The notes: a model not told the origin generated them from the sequence alone. A stretch of 64,000 bases of DNA from Acanthaster planci (GCF_001949145.1 NW_019091514.1:1-64000); one strand, 5' to 3'; positions 50,510-63,515 are shown, counted from the stretch's first letter. Numbers and translations: made by a program.

Positions 50510-51550
50510 GTGAGTGCCATCCGACTTGTTCAGATACTGAGATAATTTATCTTTGTAAGGCGACTTATAAAGCGTATTTAGTCGATTTAACGAGATAAAA
50601 GATGTAGTTAAGTTGACTTCCTAAGTATAATAAGTCGACATCACGAGATATTTTATGACATCAAGGCTGCTTCCAGGGTTCCCTATATCGACTTGGCAAG
50701 ATAATTTACGTTATTAAGTCGACTTCCTAATTCAAGTAAGTTGACTTGGTGAGATAATTTATGTCATCAAGTCTACTTTCAGAACTCGGTTTGTGGTCTC
50801 AGAGAGATGATTTTGTTGTCAAGTCTACTTACGGATTTTGGTTGTGTCAAGTTGGCGAGATAAGTTAAATACTCAAGTCGAATTCCTAATTCTAGTAAGT
50901 CGACTTGGCGAGAAAATACGCTGCGGGTCACGTTCACTTGTGAGTAGTCAGTTCATGCCTGCATGTTGTACACTTGATGACATGGATTATCTCGCCAGGT
51001 TGACTTACTAGAATTATGAAGTCAACTTGCAACATTATTTATATCGCCAAGTCCTCACAGTGAATTTTAGAAGCAGACTTGATGACATAAATTATCTCGC
51101 CAAGTCGACTTATTAGAACTAGGAAGTCGACTCACTGACATAGATTATCTTTTCAAGTCGACCTACCAGAATTAGGAAGTTGGATTGACTATATAAATTT
51201 TCTTGCCAAGTCGTCTTCCCACAATTGTAAAGTCTACTTGCCAACATAAATTATCTCGCCGAGTTGACATCGCAAATTCCAAAAGCAGACTTGATGACAT
51301 AAGTTATCTCGCCAAGTCGTCTCACCAAATAGGGGAGTCAACTTAACTACATAAATTATCTCGCCAAGTCGATATAAGGAACTCTGGAATCAGGCTTGAT
51401 GCCATGAAATATCTCGCGATGTCGACTTACTATAGTTAGGAAGTCGACTTGACTACATAATTTATCTCGTTAAATCGACTAAATACGCTTGATAAGCCGA
51501 CTTACTAAGATAAATTATCTCGGTATCTGAACAAGTCGGATGGCACTCAC
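50510..51550. mobile_element. 1.04-kb foldback element with internally repetitive arms
   Basis: The ends are exact inverted copies: gtgagtgccatccgacttgt on the left and acaagtcggatggcactcac on the right, with a short gap in similarity inside. Both arms consist of repeated variants of aagtcgacttggcgagataa + tttatgtcatc, many carrying the palindrome aagtcgactt, meeting at a unique centre near 50930-50990. No ORF. It resembles foldback transposons, whose arms are made of short tandem units. Confidence 0.8.
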
Positions 51551-51962
51551 AGAGCGCCGTAGAAAACAGAGACAAACTACAGAAGTTTCCAAAACTATTT
51601 ATGCTCAATGTGAGCAAACGACGGTTAGATCGCAACTTGGCATTTAAACTTTAGACAAAGCTGAAAAAAGTTTATGAACTTCCCCCGATAGAAAAACACC
51701 CGTCTGTCAATAGTTACTGATAGAACAAAGTAAAGAACATCTCTACAAATTATCTTTCTGAATGTACAAGCCAAAAACTTATCAGCACCAGTAGGCCTAG
51801 GAGATCCAGTGGTCCCCCCCCCAGCGCGAAAGCTCAAGTCCTTCATATTATTAAGGTGTTTGTTTTTTTACTATGTCCCACTTGTATGATCCGATCTCAA
51901 GTCCATCTGCTTCTCTCTCATTTAATCACAAAATTTAAAACAAAAGGTCACTGGAAAAATGA

Positions 51963-52210
51963 CGGCGTATCCAGCGGGGAGGGGAAACTGGGGTACTTTG
52001 CCCCCCCCACCACCACCACCCACTACCACCCACGGATTTTTTTAAACAATTTACATCATAAAAAAGAAACACGAAATAAAAGCGAGGATGTTGGGACCAC
52101 GAGCAAGGCTTTCGATATTTTTTTTTCTCCCAACCATAATGTTGAATGAGCCCAAAGCCACATTTGCCTTTGAATTCCCCCCCCCCCGACGCTTAAAGCT
52201 GGATACGCCG
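51963..52210. mobile_element. Short TIR element (CGGCGTATCCAGC)
   Basis: 248 bp bounded by cggcgtatccagc and its inverted copy gctggatacgccg, with homopolymer C runs inside. Non-coding. Confidence 0.55.
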
Positions 52211-53338
52211 CTGAAATATGATAAATGTAATCGGTTACTTGTTTATTGCATTTATGGTAATTTACGGTCAGCACATATATTTTTTGTAATACCTGACATT
52301 CGTTGAGATGGGAGGTTTCCCAGTTGTTTACTAATGTTATGATGTAGTAAATAGGATCAAAAATGATACCGTAAACGCCAACATTTCTAATTTCATATAT
52401 TGACAGATTACACGTACCAGAAAGCATTAAAAATTCAGTTTTCCATTGACCTTTCCCCGGCCTCAAAGCCTCTTTCCCTAAACTTCAGCCCCTACCCTAT
52501 CGACCTGCTTTTCCCGTTCCCTAACGGCTATGCACCCTTGGAGCCCTAGTAGGCCCGATCCCCACAGAATAATCACCTGTTATAAATTGAAAAGAGTGCC
52601 CTCTATTCCGCCTCGTCCAGCAGATACCAAAACGCCAATGCTCTGGTTCAGAAAAAAATTTCCCAAAGATGCCACTGTGCTCGAAAAAAGAGTTTCTACC
52701 TAACCTTATGCAAAATTCTTACACAACAGGTAGGCATGGGGTTTTTCGTTTTTGATCTCTTAAATCCCAAATAATCCATAGTGACCAATGTAGATGCAAT
52801 GCAAATTGATTGAAAATGGTCGCAAAAGACATAAGTAAATCCAGCAGCATTCATAAGGATATTTCAAGGATCAAGTCATTTTTCCTGGACCGATGCTTCC
52901 ATTCTAGGTAGGCTTAGGCGTGTAATTCATAAAAATCGACTGCGACAGACTTGGCAACATCATCATTGACTCAGACAGGTTGGAATGTTCCACGTTGACA
53001 ATGTCAATTGATCAGCTGTTCCACGGTTCAGCAATCTTTTCCCCAAATGGCTCCGGAGAGACAATTGATCAATCTATTTATGGAACGGTTTTGTCGAAAA
53101 ATTGTATCGGGTACCGGAGGCCCAGTTCCATGTTGCTTATGTAAGTGTAAAGTACATGGTCTGTGGTGCATTGTGAAAAACATAAAAATTCCTAACGGTA
53201 CCTCTTGAGAAAATCTGAACGTTTCTGTGGGAGTGTGTGCTAACAATTTTAGGTAAAGGAGTTTCAAACACTTTTTGAAATGAAAAATGTAAAATTATAC
53301 TAAAATCGCTGGATTGGAGACTGTCAGGGTTAATGATC

Positions 53339-53342
<4 letters not shown>

Positions 53343-53398
<56 letters not shown>
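53343..53398. repeat. (TC)n microsatellite
   Basis: About 28 uninterrupted TC units. It produces spurious serine-leucine and arginine-glutamate reading frames on the two strands. Confidence 0.97.
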
Positions 53399-53400
<2 letters not shown>

Positions 53401-53745
53401 GTCCTCCCCCCTCCCCACTTTTTCACCTGTCTGTATAAAGCAGTTGTCTTATTTTGTCTGCATAATACAGCTTTTGAGTGTAATAATCTTGTTAATTGTC
53501 GAATATTGGAATTTTATCAACAAAACACTTGGATTTTTATTACCCAAACTAGATCCTTTAAAAAAAAAGCATTCTGCAAAAGTGAGAGCAATTTTAACAT
53601 TTGTGCAGGCGTACGTTTTACTCAAGACTTATCAGCCTGATCTTATTCGGCGTCAGTGTTTTGTGACCCTCCTTCCAATTTCTCCTTTTATTTGGCTCGT
53701 CTTTCAGCTGTCTTGTTTGTACTCTTTTAGCTTCTGCTAATCCCC

Positions 53746-53971
53746 TTGATACTTAACGGCTGGTTGACTCCCTTGTTTGCTCCTGGTACTTGGAAGGTTA
53801 CGTTAGAGGGCCATCGATTCGATCCTGTCAACGAAGCGAAGCGGGCACTTCATACTGTGACAGCAGAGCCCGAAGTTGGTCCCTCAGTCTGTTTTGAAAC
53901 TGTCTCTTCGTTACCGCGGCAGTGGAGCATTTTTATCTGCTAATACTTTACTTTGCGTACAGGAAAAGTAG
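53746..53971 (+). other. Possible 5'UTR exon or promoter-proximal segment of the ARHGEF33-like gene
   Basis: This stretch has more CpG than its surroundings (for example gttaccgcggcag and cgaagcgaagcgg) and ends at a donor-like aagtag|gtaagg. Its short open frame has no recognisable relatives, so it is described as possible leader sequence only. Confidence 0.2.
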
Positions 53972-56477
53972 GTAAGGGTCGCTTACTTTTGTATGTCTTT
54001 CTAAAGCTATAGTAAATATGAACAGATGGCGCAGGGGGCTGATAAAGTTTGGTTCAGTCTCTTCAAGTGATTGAGATTTTCAGTTCTGTCGTTTTGTTGA
54101 GCAGGAAACACAGACGGTTATTGTAGAGTGTATTAGTATCAGTAAACACGCTAGAAATAAAGCTAAATAATAGCTGCTGATTTTTCTTTGATTTGGGGGG
54201 CAGAAATCAATGCTGTGGCAGAAATTCTAGCAGAATTCCGTGATTTTTTCTTAATATCCAGTGACCATTTTCTGAATCAACAGTACAACACGACATAGTG
54301 ATTGCCTTTTGAAAATCACTACTCAATATACGAATATTTTGTCTTTCATATATTGAAAGCTGTAGTAGGCAAGTTCTTTGGAATCACCGTCTTTTTCACA
54401 GTGAGGCATACACATTAAACACTTCTTCCCCTTGGTGTTAATGTCACTACAATTTTGATTTCTGTTATAGGTTGTACTGGTACAAATTCACTTTGTATAT
54501 AATGCATGTTAGTGTTGTGTTTTAAAATTAGAACATAAATAAGAGGTCGGTATATTGCAGGATGATTTGTGATTTTGCGGCACAGCAACTTGTCAACTTT
54601 TGACCCATAGGATAGACTTTCAGCCCGGGTGGTCGGGGCTTGGCTAGACATGTTCTGGTTGATTTCCCCCAGCCTGTCGGCGTGCAGGGGGAAGACATCT
54701 AGGAATCTGGGTCAGAATGTTGATGGAAACTGAATTTTTTCCACAAGGTTCCTTGAGATGCAGCTATACATGTATTTATTTTGAAGGTGATTTGGGGAGT
54801 GCAAGACATAAAAAGGAAAATTGTGTTGAGATAAACATTGTGAGGAAGTCAGGGAAAAACAAAAACTTAGTTTTAATGAATTTCTTGAGAGGTTCTCTCA
54901 AACGTTGTTGTTCAGTGTTGCTATTTTACTTAGTATTTGTCATGGTTCTTTGAACAAATCGTCGTCCCTTTGATTACTTTTTGGATGTGAAGAAGAGAAT
55001 GCTTGTTGTGAACAAAGTTAATGTTGTTATAAATCCTGTAGTCTGTTTCATTTTTACCAGGTAGATTAAAAATATCCGGTAATAACCTCAGGCCAATATC
55101 ACCAGAAATATTTTAGTAGGAAAATTGGGTTCCAGCCCAAATCGTAGGCAATTTATTTGCTTGTGTCTTGCTCTCGCCTCATTTTTGCTGAGAACCAAAT
55201 CTTTGCTGAACAAGGCCTTCTGCTTACTACTGTATGAGTTCTTTGAGCCATGGTTACCACCAACTTAGCATGCATTGGGCAGGTAGTTAAGATGGCCAAT
55301 GATTCTAACTCCCAAAAAGTCCATTTAGGGAAAAATGGAATTATTCTAAAGAGTTTGAAAGTGTGACTAAATGATAAGTTAAAGCCATCTTTATTTATGA
55401 TGCTCACATAAGATAGTTCAATGAGGTTGTACATTGTACGTAACGAGGGATTCACTTAGTGCCTAAGTTTTAGTCCATTTTAAATTTTCTCCATGAATAC
55501 CTGTGTTAAGATGTGAAATTAATTTCCAGTTTCTTTCATTTCATTAGGTACAGAAATTTCTGTGTTTCTAAATTGATACTGACATTTCCATACTCTTCCC
55601 TAAGATGTGAACTAAAAGGATTCACTGTCACTTTTTGGGCATAATTAGGAGTTAGGCATCACTAATCATATATGGCATTTTCCAGCCATTTGCCCTATTC
55701 GAAGTAGTCACCAGCACTTAAACAACAAAGTGGGGATTCGTTTTGCATGGTTGCTACGGAATGCCGGAGAAAAATTGAAAAGTATGACTGTCTTGATTTA
55801 TTATCTGGAATGCGAAAAGGCTGCAGGCTATTTTCCACATCACTGAAGAAGGTCTTTGAAAGAATCTTGCAAGAGGGAATATTGAGCAGGAAAGACAAGT
55901 TTGTCCAAAATACTTACTTGTAAATAGAATTTAGAAAATACTGTTTTCAGTCAGTGTGGGATTTGTATTCAAATCAACAAAAGGTAAACAAGAAAATGAG
56001 ACCAAAAATGAAGGTTGATCAAAAATTGCTGAGACATTTTATGTGTTATTTCAAACGAGGTTGTGGTATTCATGTTCCCCTAGACATGAAGCCCATAGCT
56101 GATAACTTTTCACAAAATGAAATGATTAAAAACACACCGATGCAATGATCAGGAGAACCTGTCTCATTTCAAGTTGATTCCCCCATGGTAATTTTTGGAA
56201 GCAAGCATTTGAACCCTTCATGTTTTGTAGTATCAAAGATCAGTGAATATAACGGTTGACTGAATGTGGTTAACCATGAGGTATGTGAAAACACAGACAG
56301 AATGAAAAAGCTTGCCAAAGCCATTCCAACTACCCAGTTGTTTCATGTGTAAGTTTTGGCAGGGGAACATTGAGTCTGCAGTACCATCTGCTCTTGATGC
56401 ATCACACAAGTGAAAACTAGTACTGTGGGTCAGATGGCTGTGTGAGAAACATTGTGGTTTTGGATGTTGCAATCAAC

Positions 56478-56493
56478 ATGGATCTTAAGAAAG
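56478..56493 (+). CDS. ARHGEF33-like: ARHGEF33-like exon 1 (putative start)
   Basis: ATG with A at -3 (caacATGG) encoding MDLKK and ending at AAAG|gtaagg. It splices in phase to the next exon. The N-terminus is poorly conserved in this family, so an alternative upstream start is possible. Confidence 0.5.
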
Positions 56494-56961
56494 GTAAGGC
56501 CTTATGCGCTGATTCACTCTATAGCTGTCTGTAAGTCTGAAAAAAAAGCATGACTCTAGGTCTGTGCCATTACAAAAATGATGTGGGTTGATTAACTTCC
56601 GCATCGTGGGTGACATACACATGTACACTTCAGAAAGCATGAGTTTTACTACAGTAATAGCGACAGGTGCATGTATGTATGTGTATTCTCTTAGTAACTG
56701 GCAGGGGATTTGTTCGGAGGTAAGTCTTAAATCTGCAAAATTTGGGTTTTTATTTTAATAAAACTCAAACGGGAAACATTCTGTGATATAAAAATAGTGT
56801 TTCTCAGCTAAAAAGCACAGTTACTGTGTCCAGACACAGCTAACATACACTTAAACATAATGATTAAAATAATAACAAATTTCTCTTCATAGGATTTTAT
56901 TTATACCTTTATGGGTCCTTTGACAGTTCTTATATTAACCAAGGTTTTATTTGTTCTATAG

Positions 56962-57002
56962 GAGCAGAATATAAAGGGGAGTTTGGGGAACAAATGTCTC
57001 AG
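56962..57002 (+). CDS. ARHGEF33-like: ARHGEF33-like exon 2
   Basis: A 41-nt exon (gttctatag|GA ... TCTCAG|gtaagt) encoding GAEYKGEFGEQMSQ. Splice sites are good and phases fit both neighbours. Short and not diagnostic by itself. Confidence 0.6.
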
Positions 57003-58847
57003 GTAAGTTGAAAACTTAAGCTTGTTTCATGAAACCTATAAGTACTTACAGTTATATTTTAAACAAAATTGTAAAAAATTCTGATAATGGAGGCATTTTT
57101 CGATCTTCCCTGACCAAGGGAATATTGCCATTGATTTGTGTTTATGACCTTGTAATTTTGATTTCAGTGACCAATCCTTTTTAAGGCCTGAAATTCTAAT
57201 ATCTTGGTGGAGAGTTGAATCAAAAATACATTCAGACATTTACATGTACCTTGAGATACATGTACTTTTCATTAATTTTAACAGAATAAGGGTTGGGTGT
57301 GAAATTTCCTTGCCTTCAATACTTGATCAGTGATGGATAGTGACAGACGAAACCTATAGAATTGCCACCCTCTATATAAGCCACTAGCTCACCACCCTGG
57401 GGTGTTAAGTTAGGTCCCACAAGACCCATCAATGACTCTCTCTGCTTAATGACCTGTTATCCCAACAAAGCTCCATTTTGGGGGTTAGGCAAGTCACAGT
57501 GGATGGGATAGGAGGATGGCTTGTGTGCCCTTCAAAATGGGGTCTTTGTAAGTCTTCCTAAAGAGTGAGGGCGGTTGGGATTGTTTGCTTCTGGTCTTAA
57601 GCCATGTCTATTTGCGCTGTCATTGTCAATTGGATGTGCACATATTCAGTGGATTCAATGAATAACAAGCTTAGCCCCGTTAGCAGAGTTTGCTCCTGGG
57701 TCAAGCAGTGAATTTTCTTTTACTCTGAATGTTCTGCATTCCTCATCTTCTTGAGTAACAGGAGTTGAGTTGTTGGCATGTCATGTACATTGTTTGCATT
57801 GGGAGTAAAGGCTTGGCAAATAATGGAGGAGAAATTTAAGTGGAAGTGAATTGTAAATTGTCTTCAGATTTTTGTTGTTGAAGTCAGGAGAACTTAATAA
57901 ACTACAATTTTTATCTTCGAAGTTTCGATTTGTGAAAGACAAAGATATAAATCAAAGACACATTTCAAAGCTCAAGGTTCAGTATAAATTATTTTCCACG
58001 AAACAAAATCATCTGAGAGGCTCCCCGAAATCTGAGAAAAGATCAAACAACTCAAGCCCAAATTCGTTAATGTAAACCCTCCTATGTGCCCTTCGAATTC
58101 CACCAATACATTTTGTTCGTCTTGTGACATTGTAGTGTCCTGGATAGTTCTCCCTGTCAGGCTGGCGTTCTGTTGAGAAGGTTTCTGTTATCAGAATTGG
58201 GACAGAGCCTCCATATTTTTATTTTTAAAATTGGGTTCCTAGTAATAACTGGTGTACAGCATGTGTGAGGTCTCCAACTGCAGAAGGAGCACATAAAAAA
58301 GGTGGTATCACCAAGAAATTTCATTCATTCTAGAGCTTTTTTTACGTCTTTATAACAATGTCAGCCCTTTTTATGTGATTACACAGTATTCCTTTTTTTG
58401 AGGGGGATACGCGCTATAAAGTGTTGATGCACAGTGCTTTTTTGTGGGGATTTTTGCTTATTAATTGTTTTTCTTGTTATCAAGAGAGACATTTGTTTGT
58501 TTTGTACCAGACAAGCCGAGGTTTGTCTTTCTAAACCCACCCCAGATTGAAAGGGGGAGGAGCAATGTTTTTGTAACAAAGTAAATCGAAGAGGTCTGCA
58601 TTTGAAAGACAAGTAGGAAAAAACTTACAGTGATAGCTATTTAAATGTCAAGCAACTGCAGCTTTGCTCTCTAACCGAGGGCCCAAGGAATGTTGGGATA
58701 GCTGAGGAGGCTTTTGATATTTTGAGCATCAAAAGCTAAATACGCCACTCTTCCTAACTTTGTCAAATCATAGCTGTGTAAACATTTGATTTCTGTATGC
58801 CTCGCAGTGAATTGTTAAGAATAATGGTGTGGCATATTTACTTCCAG

Positions 58848-59012
58848 CTCCAGAACTTGGTAGACCAGATGAAGGAAGGTTTCATTCAGGCTATGGAGGA
58901 GCTGTCCCGTGTCCAAGATGGTGACCGACTCCTCCAACAGGAAGTGAAAGACCACAAACAGGAGACAGACAAGAAGGTTGAGGAACTCACTACATGTGTG
59001 CATCAAATTAGG
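58848..59012 (+). CDS. ARHGEF33-like: ARHGEF33-like exon 3: N-terminal coiled coil
   Basis: 55 codons (cttccag|CTC ... ATTAGG|gtaaaa). LVDQMKEGFIQAMEELSRVQ resembles the N-terminal helix of vertebrate ARHGEF33 (ELKTGFTEAMQELSRIQ, from memory), and the rest (QQEVKDHKQETDKKVEEL) is heptad-rich coiled coil. This is the best evidence for gene identity. ARHGEF33 is a little-studied Rho-family guanine nucleotide exchange factor; coiled coils of this kind usually drive dimerisation or targeting. Confidence 0.85.
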
Positions 59013-59884
59013 GTAAAAGGAGATGTTATTGTGGGCAAATATGTCATTAAGATGAACACATGTAGGCCTGTGTAATTACGGAAATTTGATTAAGAGCTAA
59101 CCCATCATATTGCTTAGGTGCTGCAAATAAATGCAATGATGGAAAGATGGACATATCATGCCCAAACATCATGTATTAGAACCAGTTTTTATTAGCCTTC
59201 ACAAAAAATCACAAAAATATTACAGTGGAGCAAAGAAATATAGAGAAGTAACATTTCAACTATTCATTTAGGAACTAACAAGCACTCATAGAAACTTAAC
59301 CAACTTGAAGTAGATCTTGAAACACTGTCACAGGGAAGACAGACCTTCACATGTAGATTATTTTAAAGACACTAAAGAACAAAATCTATATCTTACAATT
59401 GAGCGTGTGTTGTTTATTCTGTTGATGTTTTGAGAATTCTGATGTATAAAAAGGCCATTTGCAGAACGATTTTCTTTTTGGGGGAGGGGTCAAATCTATT
59501 TTGGGGAGTGTAAAACTTGATGATTTTTCATATGTAACCTTTTATGTCTTTTCTTAGGGGAGAAAGTACAGTTTAGGGCTAATCTTGCTTTCAGAAAGAA
59601 GGGAAAATGGTGTTAACCAAACATTGCCTTTATTCCATTTTTGAAAAAAAAGATTCTTACTTTTTTTGGAGGGGTTCGTGGCTTCTGATAGAGTTCAATA
59701 TTTTGGGTTGCACTGAACATTGTAAGTGGCCTAAAGCAAGGTGTTTCAGTATATGTGAGGAGTAACAAGTTAAAGATTAAATCAAACACACCACTCCTAT
59801 TTTTTAATCATTGTCTGTTGCAGCAAGTGATTGTATACTGGATAGAGTTATCTCCCTTTGTTTAATCCACTCAATATTTTCCAG

Positions 59885-60030
59885 GCGGATCTGAGCTCTG
59901 TCCTGAAAGAAGTGCAGAAGAGCAACAAAGAGACCGGTCGACTAGCGGAGCAGTTCGAGAGCTTGAGACGGGAGCATGGACGCATGCGACGGAAGCTGAA
60001 ACAAAATGAACGGAATATAGAAAACCAAAG
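59885..60030 (+). CDS. ARHGEF33-like: ARHGEF33-like exon 4: coiled coil
   Basis: Acceptor tattttccag|GCG, donor CAAAG|gtacat. Encodes ADLSSVLKEVQKSNKETG, LAEQFESLRREHGRMRRKLK, a continuous amphipathic helix ending in a basic patch. Confidence 0.85.
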
Positions 60031-60149
60031 GTACATCTGTGTTTTATTGTCTCTGTGTCATATTCACATAAAATAAATACTGAGACTGAAAACCTTATGA
60101 AAGCTTTTGAAGTGATTGTGTATAATTCCTACTCTAAATTCACTGGCAG

Positions 60150-60406
60150 GCAAAAAGAACAAAGGCCAAGCATCTCGCAGTCAACCAAGTCGGAGGGAGA
60201 TGCCAACAAGAGCGACACCAACCATAAGACTGCACCTAATGACAATCTCCTTCGTCGTCGCAAGAGCACACCTGCTGCCTACTCCAACCTGAAAGGTGCA
60301 CGGGAATGTAGAAGTGTCCTGCCGTTGGAGGCACAGACACCAATGGCTCCTATGATGCAACCCTTCATTGATTCTCTGCCAGACCCTGGTGACTTGAACA
60401 ACAACG
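60150..60406 (+). CDS. ARHGEF33-like: ARHGEF33-like exon 5: linker
   Basis: 257 nt (cactggcag|G ... AACG|gtgagc). Polar, Ser/Thr/Asn-rich linker with the basic motif LRRRKST (a possible kinase site) and a Pro/Met-rich stretch MAPMMQP. Predicted to be unstructured between the coiled coil and the DH domain. Confidence 0.8.
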
Positions 60407-60904
60407 GTGAGCAAAGAAGCAAAATGAATCTGTCTTGTGGATTGAGGACAGTATGTTTGTATGGAATTCACGGCCTCGATGCTTTGCTCAATGTGTCATT
60501 TTTTGTTGGCAACAACTTTTTATCCCTTATGCTTGGCCAGCAAGGGGTATGATTGGTAACTTCACAGCTGTTGAAGTAAAGGCAGAAGGTCTGCTTTCTT
60601 TGAGTTCAAGTTTATCTGAAAATTAGCTGTAGAACTGTAACATTGGAACACATTAAAATGATTTCTTAAATCTGTAAGCATAACCATCTCGTCACATTTC
60701 ATGGGAATTTCCTAAATCGAATACAATCCGAAAAATAGATATTTTTCTGCTCAAAATCAATGCAGTCTAGTAGACATTCCCAACTTGGATATTGTAGGAT
60801 GTGGTTACATTAGATTTTTGAGAATAAGCTCACTTGAATCACGCGAGAACTGGTGAGGTCGATTCACCTAGCATAATTGACCACACTTTTTGCTTTTTGT
60901 TCAG

Positions 60905-61026
60905 ATGGGAATACTTCGTTTGACTTACTGGAGGGAGATGACAGTAGGCAGTACACAACGCAGCGTAGTGGAGGTTCATCAAACTCCAGTGGAAATGACA
61001 CAAAGGAAAGGGAACAGACGAGCAAG
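60905..61026 (+). CDS. ARHGEF33-like: ARHGEF33-like exon 6: linker
   Basis: 122 nt (ttgttcag|AT ... AGCAAG|gtgcag) encoding DGNTSFDLLEGDDSRQY and SGGSSNSSGNDTKE. Low complexity, phase-compatible with both neighbours. Confidence 0.75.
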
Positions 61027-61416
61027 GTGCAGTGGATTGAATGGAATCACATTTAATTGGGACTTGATTCCATCCATTTTCATACTGTTGCAATTTACAT
61101 GCACCATGGTATCTAAGAATGTGATTTCAGGCCATTGAGAGCTTGTAAAACATGACAGAATGTACAACGGAAAACAAAGACACAAAGTATGAAATGTAAC
61201 TGGGAAATGTTCAAAGCGCATTTCATTTTAAATAGTAACAAAAATTAGTTGATGAAAATGATATCTTGTAATTTATGCGCTCCTTTGAATGGTATGTTGA
61301 CTTCCAGTTAGTCATGTTGTTTGGTTTACTTTGACATCTGTTTACAGTTAGGCCTGCAAAATTTGGACGAATTCTGGTGAGAGATATTGAATTCAAATTT
61401 CCTATTTTTGACTTAG

Positions 61417-61489
61417 GCATTCAGCCCGGGCAGGAGAGTTTCATTCAGCACTGTAGATCAGACACACAGCTCCAGTGACGATCCTGAAG
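61417..61489 (+). CDS. ARHGEF33-like: ARHGEF33-like exon 7: linker
   Basis: 73 nt (gacttag|GCA ... GAAG|gtgaga) encoding AFSPGRRVSFSTVDQTHSSS. GRRVSFS contains an R-R-x-S-type kinase consensus. Confidence 0.75.
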
Positions 61490-61827
61490 GTGAGAACTTC
61501 ATACTTTGTTGAATTTGACAAAAATTTTTTTATCTAAATTTATGTGTCTTATTTTTTTCCAAGAGGTCTTAACATGGGGACATGACATCATCACCAATAT
61601 GGATGCATGTTTACAATTGATGTACAGGAGACAGATATTCAGACAGGTTTCTCTCCACATGCCCATAATGTAAATTTTTCACATTCGTGTAGATTTTACT
61701 TCCAAAATCAGGAGTGTACATTTTTGAGAAATACATCTTTGCAATGAAATAAGCTTTGAAAATGCTAACTCGTCAAACTCAGACTCTCGAACGGCAAGTA
61801 TCCTTTAAACATCCTCAAAACACTGAA

Positions 61828-61999
61828 TACGTCGTTTCACAATAGTGCGCCACCAAGAGTTTACAACGCGTTGGCCAATCACGATGCGCAAAATTTGTCG
61901 AACCAGTGCGCGTTTGGAAAGGGTTGACAAAATTTCGCGCATTATGATTGGCCAACGCATTGCAAACTCTTGGTGGCGCACTATTGTGAATCGCCCGTA
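61828..61999. mobile_element. Family A MITE, copy 5
   Basis: 172-bp near-perfect palindrome: agtgcgccaccaagagttta in the left arm, gcaaactcttggtggcgcac in the right, tac...gta at the ends. Intron 7 of the ARHGEF33-like gene. Confidence 0.8.
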
Positions 62000-62560
62000 T
62001 TCCCCTCAGTGAGCAAGAAGACTTGATAATAATAATGAATTTTTGACGTGCCAGCTTCAGCAACATGCTGTTCGAAGGCGCAGTTTAATTGTAACATTCT
62101 GACTAAAACATGTGTACATAAATACATATAAAATCACTGAAAACAGTACATCAAAACAAGTAAAATTACTAGATTTGCAAAGTCATAAAAACACACGTTA
62201 AGACAAAGGAAAATTCAAATTAAGAAAAAAAAATTACAAACAAAACAAAACAAAACCACCAGCCGTCCATGTTTTTGTCTGCTGCATGATACAGAGCAGA
62301 CTTATGTCTATAGACATACAAGTACCTAACAGTGCCAGCAAGTATTGATTTGGGGGGTACATGTCACTGTTTGATTGTTCATTTCCTGGGAAGCAGGAGC
62401 TGTTTCAGATCTTTCAACCTTTCCTTTTGTTCCCAGGATACAAATCTTGTCTACTTGAGCCTAATGAGGCCCATCGATCGCTGTGCGCCCACCATGTCTA
62501 ATACTTTAATCCAAGGACATTCCAATTGTCAGTGCTTGGGGGGGGGCACCACTATAACAA

Positions 62561-62725
62561 TACGGGTGTTTCACAATAGCGCGTGCGCCTCCAAGAGTTT
62601 GCAACACATTGGCCGATCACAGTGCACGAAATCTGTCAACCCACTGCACATTTGGAAAGGGTCACAGATTTCGCGCATTGTGATTGGTCACAATCTTGGA
62701 GGCACAATGTTGTGAATTGCCCATA
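62561..62725. mobile_element. Family A MITE, copy 6
   Basis: About 165 bp with the same architecture as copy 5 and more substitutions (tacgggtgtttcacaatagc ... ttgtgaattgcccata). It lies 560 bp from copy 5 in the same intron. Confidence 0.7.
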
Positions 62726-63515
62726 TTTGAAATGACACTTGCCAATTTGTTTTTGAAGATTCTTTAGGGTAAAACCCTGTCAGTTGCATGCTTTTTCGTT
62801 GTGGAAAAATCCATCACTGAAATGAAAGTGTGCCATGGATAGCTTCTCTCACCTTACTAGATGTTTTCTTTTCCGGGGAGAGAAAATAAAATTTGATGTT
62901 TTGTTTTAGAGAGGACCAATAAACTTCAGAAATGAAAACTTTTTATTTGGATCGGCAGGGTTGGTTAAATTTACTATCTGTCAAATTCAAATCCTTTTTC
63001 ATTTAGATTCGAATTCTAATTTTTAGCCGGGTCGAATTCTTCGGGAATAATCAACTTTCAAATTACAAGTAAATATAAAGGAAGCACTTCCTTTTTTTCA
63101 TGAATATCTTTTTATCATTTGCACTATTTTTTCCCAAGTAAAATATGTCATTAATGCATAATTATCAGCCATGTTTGTGCCTACAGAATCTGGTCAGCTG
63201 TCTCAATCCTCCTTCATGGTTAGACTGTTAATGAGCCAGTGACATGCATAGTCACCCATGATTTTTTTCGACATCACTAGTGTTTTACCTACAGATTTTC
63301 ACTCTTCAAGCAAAACATATTTACGATGAGACCAAAATATTTAGTGGGACTCTCTAGGCTGCGACTTTTGTAATCCAAATTGTTAAACCAATTAATTTAG
63401 ATGGTAAATAAATACAAATCTTGCCCTTGTTTTTACTTTGTTTTACAACAACATGAAACAGGTGGTTCTAAGACCTTTGACACAAGGCCTGTTTTTGCAA
63501 ATTTATTTCTTGCAG

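Larger units (their letters stand above)
48284..56477. other. Spacer between C3-like and ARHGEF33-like genes
   Basis: About 8 kb: the 3'UTR of the C3-like gene at the left, a 1041-bp foldback element (50510-51550), an inverted-repeat element (51963-52210) and a (TC)n tract (53343-53398). A relatively G+C-rich stretch at 53746-53971 ending in a donor-like gtag|gtaagg could be a 5'UTR exon of the downstream gene. No coding exon is supported. Confidence 0.55.

Noticed and set aside
53314-53740. Serine/leucine- and arginine/glutamate-rich frames near 53340
   Set aside because: They are translations of the (TC)n microsatellite.
63462-63515. Longer form of the ARHGEF33-like exon 8 (acceptor at 63461)
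   Set aside because: It is in frame, but the acceptor tract is poor and the downstream ttatttcttgcag is much stronger, with the conserved DH sequence starting right after it. It remains a possible minor isoform.
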